Origin: Clostridia bacterium
GTDB lineage: Bacteria > Bacillota_A > Clostridia > Oscillospirales > Butyricicoccaceae
DNA: 6,776 nt
Assembly (NCBI GenBank): GCA_017548175.1
Contig: JAFYMZ010000111.1
Location: 1 to 6,776, forward strand
Direction of reading: 5' to 3'
Shown piece after piece: positions 1 through 5,615 of the stretch. The notes under the pieces are model-generated. The model worked only from the letters and a program-made list of their open reading frames with translations. It ran no database searches and was not told the DNA's origin. How positions within the stretch are numbered: position 1 is the stretch's first letter; each line of letters begins with the position of its first letter. A program made the translations under genes and the position numbers.

Positions 1-1008
1 CCCGTATCCATCGGTAATGGCGCGTAATGTACGGCTGGCCGCACCGCCAAGATATGCACTGCCACAAGCCGTCAGCACTTTAAACACCAAAAAATGCACC
101 ACGGCCTGTACCAAGGGAACCAGACAAATGGCACATACCGAAAGAAATCCGTAAATGCCCACACTGGTACGCAATAAGTTTGCACTGCCCAAAAGTGTAT
201 CGGATGTACCGGAGATCAGTGTTCCCACCACCGGGATCAGACTGGATATGGCCGTCTGTGCAGTCTTCACCGCAAGCGCATCCGTACTGCGCGTCAGCAT
301 TCCGCTGAGCGTATGATACGTGCTGAAGCCCACCAGTAACCACCGCATTCCTTTCCCGATTCCCCAGCGCAGCAATTCCGCCAGTTTCCCCAACAGTCCA
401 ACCGGCAACAATGCACCGACAGAATCCATCAGTACATACAGGCTGATTCCGGGCAGAATGATATACCGGCAAAGCCAGGAAACCACGGCGGAAAACAACA
501 GGGTAATTTCTCCTGCCGCAACAGCACTGACCGGACGCCCGGCCAATGCACTGACCACGGCATACACCGGTGTCATCACCTGAATAAACGTGTCCAGTCG
601 TTCGATCGCTCGCGTACATTCATGAATCAGACTACTCCCGGTCGAAAAGTAAATGGTCAAAAGAACCGCAACCGCTGTAAAGTCGATTGACTTTTCAGGC
701 AAAGATATGCCCGCTTCTCCGGAAAATCCCACCGCCAGCGATAATATCATACCGGCGCCCAGCATAAAGATGCCGACTGCGACGGCCTGCCGAAAGCCAT
801 CGCCTACGGTGCGTGTTACACCGGCCCACAAACCGGCCAAACCGCCTTTCAGATCGGTATTTTCCGGCGAGATCCCATCCAGTACGTCTTGTGCATCTTC
901 AGGCAGCGCATCCTGCAGCACACCGGGATCCACCGCTGCAGAAACCGGCAGCGGCAGCAGTCCGACAAGCAGGCATAGCAAAAGCAGCATCGTCACCGTT
1001 TTCTTCAT
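1..1008 (-). CDS. spoIIIAE: Stage III sporulation protein AE, 3' end missing (runs off left edge)
   Basis: This is a polytopic membrane subunit of the SpoIIIA complex, the mother-cell part of the channel that joins mother cell and forespore after engulfment. My reading from the ATG at 1008 gives 336 residues with no stop; the family is about 390-400 residues, so some 50-60 C-terminal residues lie outside the window. Residues 1-24 form a signal peptide (MKKTV, a leucine-rich core, then PVSA). Hydrophobic segments follow at roughly 72-95, 108-120, 140-155, 165-175, 180-210 and 285-315. The stretch at residues 246-275 (KTAQTAISS, then LIPVVGTLISGTSD) matches the conserved K.A..AI...IPVVGG.ISDA region of SpoIIIAE. 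The start lies 2 nt after the spoIIIAD stop with only a weak purine-rich site (GGTGTAAGA), so translation is probably coupled. spoIIIAF, AG and AH would be expected beyond the left edge. Identification is firm from the motif plus gene order. Confidence 0.93.
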   Translation of the reverse strand, partial: MKKTVTMLLLLCLLVGLLPLPVSAAVDPGVLQDALPEDAQDVLDGISPENTDLKGGLAGLWAGVTRTVGDGFRQAVAVGIFMLGAGMILSLAVGFSGEAGISLPEKSIDFTAVAVLLTIYFSTGSSLIHECTRAIERLDTFIQVMTPVYAVVSALAGRPVSAVAAGEITLLFSAVVSWLCRYIILPGISLYVLMDSVGALLPVGLLGKLAELLRWGIGKGMRWLLVGFSTYHTLSGMLTRSTDALAVKTAQTAISSLIPVVGTLISGTSDTLLGSANLLRTSVGIYGFLSVCAICLVPLVQAVVHFLVFKVLTACGSAYLGGAASRTLRAITDGYG

Positions 1009-1010
1009 TC

Positions 1011-1400
1011 TTACACCGCCGCTCCCGTAATCAATTCCAGTACCCGCTTGGCCAACGGCAGGGCACAAAGAAGCGCTGCCACCGCACCGGCAAGTTCCAC
1101 CTGTGCCCCAATGGCACGCTCCCCTGCATCACGGCACAGTTCTGCCGTGATCCGCGTACAAACGGAAATGCCAACGACCTTGAGCAGCGGGACAAACAGC
1201 GTCGTATCGACCTTGCAAAGTTGCAGCATAGACGCCAAGTCCTGCCACAAGGCCTGTACCTGCGGCAAAATCACCGCCATACAACAGATGCAAATGCCCA
1301 AAACAAACCCAATGGCTACCGTCCCGCTCTTTTGCCGCAGTAATACCGCAACACCCAGCACTGCCAGCACAATCCCCAGCAGCCTAAAAAAGCCGTCCAT
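1011..1400 (-). CDS. spoIIIAD: Stage III sporulation protein AD
   Basis: This is a small integral membrane subunit of the SpoIIIA channel complex, made in the mother cell. It has 129 residues; Bacillus SpoIIIAD is about 133. Hydrophobic helices are visible at about 5-20, 28-45, 69-80 and 103-122. The diagnostic conserved block is at residues 84-104, with AELCRDAGERAIGAQ followed by VELAG, closely matching the AQL.KDAG..AIA.K.ELAG signature of the family. The ATG at 1400 lies 2 nt after the spoIIIAC stop, and the stop lies 2 nt before spoIIIAE. The three genes therefore form a tight translationally coupled unit, and no convincing separate ribosome binding site is needed. Nothing is odd in length or motif. 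Several long open frames on the opposite strand are codon-bias shadows. Confidence 0.95.
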   Translation of the reverse strand: MDGFFRLLGIVLAVLGVAVLLRQKSGTVAIGFVLGICICCMAVILPQVQALWQDLASMLQLCKVDTTLFVPLLKVVGISVCTRITAELCRDAGERAIGAQVELAGAVAALLCALPLAKRVLELITGAAV

Positions 1401-1402
1401 GG

Positions 1403-1597
1403 TTAAAACCCAAAGGTGGTGCGGATCAATTCAAACATAGCACTGATCTCCTGTATCACCAGCATCATAACGACGATCAATCCTGCTAATACGACCATCA
1501 ACCCTTGCTCCTCACGGCCGGCACGGATCAACAGTTGATTCAACACTGCTACCAGAATCCCCACCGCTGCGATCTTAAAGATCATCTCCACTTCCAT
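1403..1597 (-). CDS. spoIIIAC: Stage III sporulation protein AC
   Basis: This is a two-helix membrane subunit of the SpoIIIA channel complex. It has 64 residues from the ATG at 1597, begins MEVEMIFKIAAVGI, and has helices at about 5-20 and 32-50; Bacillus SpoIIIAC is about 68 residues and begins with a similar short acidic stretch before IFQIAGVGI. An in-frame GTG at 1606 would add three residues, but it lies inside the AGAGGTG ribosome binding site (1610-1604) and is rejected as the start. The expected upstream partners spoIIIAA (ATPase) and spoIIIAB are not present: the preceding gene is a SipL-like protein. A sigma-E-like promoter sits directly upstream, so spoIIIAC appears to be the first gene of this transcription unit. 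Function is assigned from sequence and from order with spoIIIAD and spoIIIAE. Confidence 0.93.
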   Translation of the reverse strand: MEVEMIFKIAAVGILVAVLNQLLIRAGREEQGLMVVLAGLIVVMMLVIQEISAMFELIRTTFGF

Positions 1598-1603
1598 CAA
1601 GTT

Positions 1604-1610
1604 CACCTCT
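1604..1610 (-). promoter_or_regulatory. Ribosome binding site of spoIIIAC
   Basis: The minus strand reads AGAGGTG followed by AACTTG and the ATG at 1597, a 6-nt spacing. This site decides the start: the upstream in-frame GTG (1606-1604) is part of the site itself. Confidence 0.75.
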
Positions 1611-1637
1611 GCATTCTTTTCCGTTCCATCCTGCTCT

Positions 1638-1665
1638 ACTGTATGCCTTGTCCTTCATTTTGAGA
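1638..1665 (-). promoter_or_regulatory. Sigma-E-like promoter of spoIIIAC-AD-AE
   Basis: The minus strand carries CATACAGT at 1645-1638, an exact fit to the sigma-E -10 consensus CATACAnT. At about 14 nt upstream is TCTCAAAA (1665-1658), a partial match to the A/T-rich sigma-E -35 element (consensus like TCATATT), so the -35 is the weak half. The predicted transcription start near 1631 leaves a leader of about 34 nt before the ATG at 1597. Sigma-E is the known mother-cell sigma factor for spoIIIA, so position and gene content agree. This is a prediction from consensus only. Confidence 0.6.
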
Positions 1666-1669
1666 CCTG

Positions 1670-1710
1670 AAAACAACAGCGGCATCCGCCCTGCCGCCAA
1701 GACGGATGCC
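1670..1710 (-). terminator. Probable rho-independent terminator after the SipL-like gene
   Basis: A perfect 8-bp GC-rich stem, GGCATCCG (1681-1688) with CGGATGCC (1703-1710), and a 14-nt loop lies 9 nt after the stop codon of the SipL-like gene. On the minus strand it is followed by GCTGTTGTTTTC, a T-rich but interrupted tail, so termination may be partial. It separates the SipL-like gene from the spoIIIAC promoter. Confidence 0.55.
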
Positions 1711-1719
1711 ATTGCAGGT

Positions 1720-3222
1720 TTATTTCCGTAAAAACGGAATGAGTACCAATTGATTTTCTTCCAACCCCTGATCCGGCAGCATATGATTCGCCGTCAGGAT
1801 CGCACTTTCCGTAGTGCCATAGTCCCGGGCCAGTTCCCACGTGCTTTCATTTGCCGCAACGGTACGCAGCAACAGTGTCCCGGGTGCATATCCGCCTCTG
1901 GGACGCGACAGGTCCAGTTCACAGGTTTCCACCTGCTGCCCCTGCACAGCGCGCTGCAGGCGCACACAGTACTGTAGCTGCAACTCCACCGTCAAAATAC
2001 CGCCCGTAGCCGCCACGGACAGATTCCGCACAGAAACCTTCGCCGCACCGGGACAAAAAGCGGTACCTTCCCGCTCATCTCGCACGGTGACACATTGCTG
2101 CATCCGATTCCCCTGTTCATCTTCCCATAACACAGAAAGGCAAACACTTCCTTGCAGCTTACCGCTGCGCACTTCAGCCGCAGCACCGATGCAATGCCAG
2201 TGAAGCACCTTCGCCACCTTTGTCTCGGTTTGAACATTCTCTCGCAATTGTGCCGACACCCGTTCTGACTGACAGCCACAAACAGGGACGGGTTCATGCT
2301 TGACAGAAGTATGGTACTGCGTACTGTACAGATCCGCTACCGTGGTCTCGCGCCGTTCCCGATAAACCTCGATCATCGCTTTTGCGCTCACTCCACAACG
2401 CAGGAACAACCCTTCTTCCCGACGCTCCAGACGAATCTGCTGCTGGCCGGCAGTATAATGCAATACCGCATTGCAATCGGGTTTCACCTCGCTGCTTTCT
2501 GCAATTTGTGAGAACGGAAGCGAATATTCCATTTCCCGCAAACCCTCTGCTTCTGTCATCAAAAGCACCCGCACCTGCACCGCACCGCGCACCATCACTT
2601 TTTTATTCAGCATACGCACATCTTCTGCCTTCCACTGTAACTCCGTATGCAGTAATTGCGCTTGTGCAGCAGTTTCTCCGATACGCACTTCTTCATTGAC
2701 CGTCAGTGTTTTTTCCAGCGCTGCCACCAACGTATGTACCTGATGATGTGCCAGATGCAGCTGAATCCCTTCTTCCGGCTTACTGTCTACGCCTTCTGTC
2801 AGCAGGTGATCGCCATGCTGATAGACCCACGCGTACAACGCCACTTTGCACTGAATCCCCACCTTGCGGCTGTTGAGGATGATCCCTCGCAATTCGGTCA
2901 GTTCCGCGTGCAAAAACAGCAAGTCCCCTTCCATCGCATCCTTACATTCCAGCACCTCCTGAAAGTTCAGGCTCCCCTGCAGCGGCATTGCGCTTCCGCC
3001 GTTTTCCGGTCGATACAGCAACGTAAAATTTACAACACCGCCGGCAGTAACCCGATCCCGCCGCAGCTGCTGCTCCGTTACAGTACACGCACCCCATACG
3101 CCCAATACGGCCAAAGCATCGGGATTTACATCCGGAATGATCAGGTCGGTCTGCTGTTCAAACTGCTGCACCGGACTTTGCAGCACCCGATATCCCTGCA
3201 TTTGTTTTCGCATCAATTCCAT
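1720..3222 (-). CDS. sipL: SipL-like spore envelope protein (SPOCS/DUF3794 domains plus C-terminal LysM)
   Basis: This is a predicted mother-cell protein. In clostridia SipL binds SpoIVA at the forespore surface and is needed for coat assembly. It has 500 residues, close to the usual SipL length of about 500-520. There is no signal peptide or membrane helix, as expected for a cytosolic coat-assembly factor. SPOCS-type beta-rich modules can be made out at roughly 25-135 (QQTDLIIPDVNPDALAVLG near its start), 175-295 and 325-435. A LysM domain fills about 450-500 (LLLRTVAANESTWELARDYG, then a turn and LVLIPF at the end). The ATG at 3222 has AAAGGA 10 nt upstream; an in-frame ATG at 3213 is less well placed. 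No perfect sigma-E promoter was found upstream; CATATGGA at 3268-3261 is a poor match. The gene lies just upstream of spoIIIAC. A related DUF3794-LysM paralogue is the main alternative; the architecture is clear, exact orthology less so. Confidence 0.8.
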   Translation of the reverse strand: MELMRKQMQGYRVLQSPVQQFEQQTDLIIPDVNPDALAVLGVWGACTVTEQQLRRDRVTAGGVVNFTLLYRPENGGSAMPLQGSLNFQEVLECKDAMEGDLLFLHAELTELRGIILNSRKVGIQCKVALYAWVYQHGDHLLTEGVDSKPEEGIQLHLAHHQVHTLVAALEKTLTVNEEVRIGETAAQAQLLHTELQWKAEDVRMLNKKVMVRGAVQVRVLLMTEAEGLREMEYSLPFSQIAESSEVKPDCNAVLHYTAGQQQIRLERREEGLFLRCGVSAKAMIEVYRERRETTVADLYSTQYHTSVKHEPVPVCGCQSERVSAQLRENVQTETKVAKVLHWHCIGAAAEVRSGKLQGSVCLSVLWEDEQGNRMQQCVTVRDEREGTAFCPGAAKVSVRNLSVAATGGILTVELQLQYCVRLQRAVQGQQVETCELDLSRPRGGYAPGTLLLRTVAANESTWELARDYGTTESAILTANHMLPDQGLEENQLVLIPFLRK

Positions 3223-3290
3223 AGTACTTGCATCCTTTCTTGCCCATTGTGTTTATCCCATCCATATGCAGCAGTCAAGGAAAATAGCAT

Positions 3291-3322
3291 AAAAAAAGAG
3301 ACCGCTGCCTGCGATCTCTTTT
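3291..3322 (-). terminator. Rho-independent terminator of the MocR-like gene
   Basis: A 12-bp hairpin has arms at 3294-3305 and 3311-3322, one mismatch (C3302/A3314) and a 5-nt loop. On the minus strand it ends in a run of seven T (3297-3291). It lies 46 nt after the stop of the MocR-like gene. The opposite strand also has a T-rich tail, so it could work both ways, although no plus-strand gene approaches it. Confidence 0.8.
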
Positions 3323-3368
3323 CTTTGCTCTTTATTTCGCTCTGAAATACCTGTTTTATGATGGAAAG

Positions 3369-4778
3369 TTATTCCACTTTACACCACACTGTTTTCAAGT
3401 CGTTTGCCAATTCTTTCATCCGTTCCGGCTCCAGATTGGCATAACCCAGCACAACGGTATCCGGCGGACAGCGGTCAGCATCTACCTGATAGTAAGCACG
3501 CAGCGGCTGCGGATTTGCCCCTACCGTTTTTGCCAGGTCCGCCATTTTCTGCGCCCCCGGACCATCCGGTAATGTCAACAGCAAATGCAGTCCCGTATGC
3601 TGCCCCTGCAGTTTGATTTCACGCGGTGCGAATGCAGCACGCATTTCGGCGCATAGCAGTTCCATTCGATTGCGGTAGCTCTTGCGCAAACGGGCAAGGT
3701 GGCGGGAGAAATGCCCCTCTTCAATGAACCGGCACAAAGTATGCTGTTCAAACCGTCCCACCGTACCGGAATAGCCGCCGTATAACGCACGATACCGCGG
3801 CAAAAGCCGCAGCGGCAGCACCATACAGGCAATTCGAATACCGGGCGCCAAACTTTTGGAAAAGGTGGTCAGATAGATGACCGGGCCGTCCGGTCCTGCC
3901 ATTCCCTGCAAACTGGGCAACGGGCGGATATCGAATCGAAACTCAGAATCGTAGTCATCCTCCAAAATATACCGGTTCGGTGCACCGGCAGCCCAACGCA
4001 GCAGTTCTGCTCTGCGAGAAACCGGCATCGTCACACCGGTCGGGAACTGGTGACTGGGCGTTACATAGCAAAAATCCGCATCCGTCTGTTCCAGCTCTGT
4101 GACCGACAGTCCGTTTTGATCTACACCGACCGTACGGCACGGCATACCGTTATTCTCCAAAATCAATCGGGTCCGACGATATCCCGGATTTTCTACCGCC
4201 GCCACATGGCCACCGGTCAGTTGCGGCAGGAGTCCGGTAAGATATTCCGTACCGGCACCGATCACGATTTGTTCCGGACGGCAGTGCACGCCGCGATATG
4301 CCGCCAAATATTCCGCCAACACCCGACGCAGCGCCAGTTCTCCCTGTCGGTCACCCGGCTGCAGCAATTCCGGATTTCCGTACAGCAGTTCTTTTTGAAT
4401 ACGTCCCCATGTGCGGAACGGAAACAGCGATACATCCACACTGCTGGTAGACAGGTCATATTTCCAGTTTACCGCAACCTCCGGCAACGCATCCGCCTCC
4501 CCGGCGGTAACAGCTTCACCGCTGAACAAACCGGCCGAGTCCTGTACATAATATCCGGACCGCGGCCGACTCTCCAGATAGCCCTCTGCCGCCATCATCT
4601 GATATGCAGTGTCTACAGTGCTGACACTGACACCCAATGCACCGGCCAAACTGCGGCGTCCCGGCATTTTACTGCCGCGCGGCAGTTTCCCGGAAACGAT
4701 TTGCTCCGTCAAGTGTGTATAAATCTGCTCGTATAACGGCGCGCCCCCGTTTTTCAGCATTAAATTGATCTCCAGCAT
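3369..4778 (-). CDS. MocR-family (PdxR/GabR-like) transcriptional regulator with aminotransferase-like domain
   Basis: This is a one-component regulator that senses PLP or a PLP-amine adduct. It has 469 residues, normal for the family. Residues 12-78 are a GntR-type winged helix: PLYEQIYTHLTEQIVSG, then LPRGSKMPGRRSLAGALGVS, recognition helix near 51-63, and wing ending RPRSGYYV. A linker (about 80-105) leads to a fold-type I aminotransferase domain with NPGY (197-200), TPSHQFPTG (240-248), EDDYDSEF (273-280, which should supply the Asp contacting the PLP ring nitrogen) and TTFSKSLAPGIR (304-315), with Lys308 the expected Schiff-base lysine. The key PLP residues look intact, so cofactor binding is likely. 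The start MLEINLMLKNGGAPLYEQ fits family N-termini, though its ribosome binding site is poor; a downstream ATG (4760) with GGAG 9 nt upstream is the alternative. It is divergent from an ECF S component, probably its target, and probably regulates itself. Confidence 0.92.
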   Translation of the reverse strand: MLEINLMLKNGGAPLYEQIYTHLTEQIVSGKLPRGSKMPGRRSLAGALGVSVSTVDTAYQMMAAEGYLESRPRSGYYVQDSAGLFSGEAVTAGEADALPEVAVNWKYDLSTSSVDVSLFPFRTWGRIQKELLYGNPELLQPGDRQGELALRRVLAEYLAAYRGVHCRPEQIVIGAGTEYLTGLLPQLTGGHVAAVENPGYRRTRLILENNGMPCRTVGVDQNGLSVTELEQTDADFCYVTPSHQFPTGVTMPVSRRAELLRWAAGAPNRYILEDDYDSEFRFDIRPLPSLQGMAGPDGPVIYLTTFSKSLAPGIRIACMVLPLRLLPRYRALYGGYSGTVGRFEQHTLCRFIEEGHFSRHLARLRKSYRNRMELLCAEMRAAFAPREIKLQGQHTGLHLLLTLPDGPGAQKMADLAKTVGANPQPLRAYYQVDADRCPPDTVVLGYANLEPERMKELANDLKTVWCKVE

Positions 4779-4793
4779 CCTATCACATCCAAA

Positions 4794-4839
4794 CTGGTAT
4801 GGTAAAAAATATTGTTTCTGGTCGTTCCAATCATACCAG
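4794..4839. promoter_or_regulatory. Candidate operator: three CTGGT half-sites in the divergent gap
   Basis: CTGGTATG at 4794-4801 and CATACCAG at 4832-4839 are a perfect 8-bp inverted pair. A third copy of the core, CTGGT, lies at 4818-4822 in direct orientation, 24 bp from the first. The right-hand half-site falls between the -35 and -10 elements of the S-component promoter, a position suited to repression or to activation by a remodelled dimer. MocR proteins such as GabR and PdxR are known to bind paired short sites in divergent intergenic regions. Assignment to this regulator is inference from position. Confidence 0.5.
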
Positions 4840-4852
4840 AATCTGCTATAAT
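4825..4852 (+). promoter_or_regulatory. Sigma-A promoter of the ECF S component (extended -10)
   Basis: A perfect TATAAT at 4847-4852 is preceded by TGC, giving an extended -10. A weak -35, TTCCAA, lies at 4825-4830 with a 16-bp spacer. Transcription would start near 4859, about 45 nt before the ATG. A weak -35 with a strong extended -10 suits regulator-dependent control. No riboswitch-like structure is evident in the short leader. Confidence 0.7.
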
Positions 4853-4890
4853 GAGAATAGCGCTGGAAGAGAAAAAAGTCAAGTCCGGCA

Positions 4891-4897
4891 AGGAGGA
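4891..4897 (+). promoter_or_regulatory. Ribosome binding site of the ECF S component
   Basis: AGGAGGA lies 6 nt before the ATG at 4904. It fixes that start over the in-frame ATG at 4799, which lies upstream of the -10 box and could not be on the same transcript. Confidence 0.85.
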
Positions 4898-4903
4898 TTT
4901 CCC

Positions 4904-5500
4904 ATGAATAACAATAAGAAAATCAGTGTCCAGACCATTGCCGTGATCGCACTGCTGGCTGCATTGAGTTATGCAAGCTTTACTTTCCTGCAGATCAAGA
5001 TCCCTATGCCCGGCGGCGATGCTACTTCTATCCATCTGGGTAACTCCATCTGCGTACTGGGCGCACTGCTCTTTGGCGGCCTGTACGGCGGTTTGGGCGG
5101 TGCCATCGGTATGACCATCGGCGATCTGTTTGACCCCATCTATATCGTATACGCACCCAAGACCTTCGTTCTGAAGTTCTTCATCGGTCTGATCACCGGC
5201 TTCGTTGCACACAAAGTACTGCGCATCGGTAAGCACGCCGATAACAAGAAGAAGCTCACCACCCGCGCTGCCATTGCCGGCGCATCCGGTCTGCTGTTCA
5301 ACTGCATTTTTGATCCGCTGGTTGGCTATTACTATAAGCTGCTGATTTTGGGCAAGCCCGCTGCTGAGTTGACCTTGGTTTACAACATCAGCGCCACCAC
5401 CATTAACGCCGTTACTTCTACCATCGTTGCCACCGTTGTATATGTGGCTGTGCTGGGTGCAATGAAGAAGTCCGGCCTGTTCCGTGATATTTTGAAATAA
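4904..5500 (+). CDS. ECF transporter S component (PF07155-like), probable vitamin B6-type substrate
   Basis: This is the substrate-binding membrane subunit of an energy-coupling factor vitamin transporter, which works with a shared EcfA/EcfA'/EcfT module; that module is not in the window. It has 198 residues, usual for S components. About six hydrophobic segments lie at roughly 9-30, 46-62, 64-82, 87-105, 120-140 and 162-187. The N-terminal helix carries small residues (ALLAALSYASF), as in the A-rich helix that docks EcfT. The region HLGNSICVLGALLFGGLYGG with GDLFDP and APKTFVLKFFIGLITGF (44-100) is typical of the DUF1393/ECF-ribofla_trS family. That family includes proposed pyridoxine (PdxU2-like) and hydroxymethylpyrimidine (HmpT-like) transporters. 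Divergence from a MocR/PdxR-type regulator favours vitamin B6; this is inference from context. The gene has its own strong promoter, ribosome binding site and terminator, so it is monocistronic. Confidence 0.88.
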   Translation: MNNNKKISVQTIAVIALLAALSYASFTFLQIKIPMPGGDATSIHLGNSICVLGALLFGGLYGGLGGAIGMTIGDLFDPIYIVYAPKTFVLKFFIGLITGFVAHKVLRIGKHADNKKKLTTRAAIAGASGLLFNCIFDPLVGYYYKLLILGKPAAELTLVYNISATTINAVTSTIVATVVYVAVLGAMKKSGLFRDILK

Positions 5501-5519
5501 TTCCTCTCCCTCTTCCGCG

Positions 5520-5548
5520 GGCCCGACAGTTTATCTGTCGGGCCTATT
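5520..5548 (+). terminator. Rho-independent terminator of the ECF S component
   Basis: A perfect 10-bp GC-rich stem, GGCCCGACAG (5520-5529) with CTGTCGGGCC (5535-5544), and a 5-nt loop TTTAT is followed by TATTCTTG. It lies 19 nt after the stop codon. The tail is T-rich but broken; the stem is strong. Confidence 0.8.
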
Positions 5549-5549
5549 C

Positions 5550-5578
5550 TTGTACATAAAAGCATTTTATGTTATAAT
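5550..5578 (+). promoter_or_regulatory. Sigma-A promoter of the XRE-membrane regulator
   Basis: TATAAT at 5573-5578 and TTGTAC at 5550-5555 are separated by 17 bp. Transcription would start near 5585, about 31 nt before the ATG at 5616. The -35 overlaps the T-rich tail of the preceding terminator. Confidence 0.7.
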
Positions 5579-5615
5579 TGCAGAAGTTCCATCACACCCG
5601 AAAGGATCGGTCTTT

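Noticed and set aside
80..619. A 179-codon minus-strand frame within spoIIIAE
   Set aside because: It is the wrong frame of the spoIIIAE strand. The correct frame is open from 1008 to 1 with clear family motifs, whereas this one is Gly/Cys-rich without motifs.
3261..3278. CATATGGA (minus, 3268-3261) as a sigma-E -10, and TTGACT (minus, 3278-3273) as a sigma-A -35, before the SipL-like gene
   Set aside because: The first misses key consensus bases, and no A/T-rich -35 lies at the right distance. The second has no convincing -10 at 16-18 bp. A promoter is expected here, but I cannot place it.
2656..3345. A 229-codon open frame on the plus strand opposite the SipL-like gene
   Set aside because: It is antisense to a well-supported SPOCS-LysM protein and has an unlikely Gln/His/Cys-rich composition. 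It also crosses the whole intergenic gap and the terminator.
4050..4736. A 228-codon open frame on the plus strand opposite the MocR-like gene
   Set aside because: It is a codon-bias shadow: the minus-strand product has a full MocR domain set, while this frame has low-complexity Arg/Gln/His-rich sequence, no ribosome binding site and no recognisable domain.
4830..4835. TATGAT on the minus strand, with a TG one base upstream, as the -10 of the MocR-like gene
   Set aside because: No reasonable -35 is visible upstream, and the sequence is fully explained as part of the CTGGTATG half-site. It is kept only as a possibility in the operator finding.
4799..4903. A longer N-terminus for the ECF S component starting at 4799
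   Set aside because: The extra codons cover the -35/-10 promoter and the half-sites, and AGGAGGA precedes the ATG at 4904 at ideal spacing.
4760..5236. A 158-codon minus-strand frame that would extend across the divergent gap
   Set aside because: It is antisense to the S component and overlaps the promoter region. Its product is acidic and low in recognisable features, and no ribosome binding site was seen.
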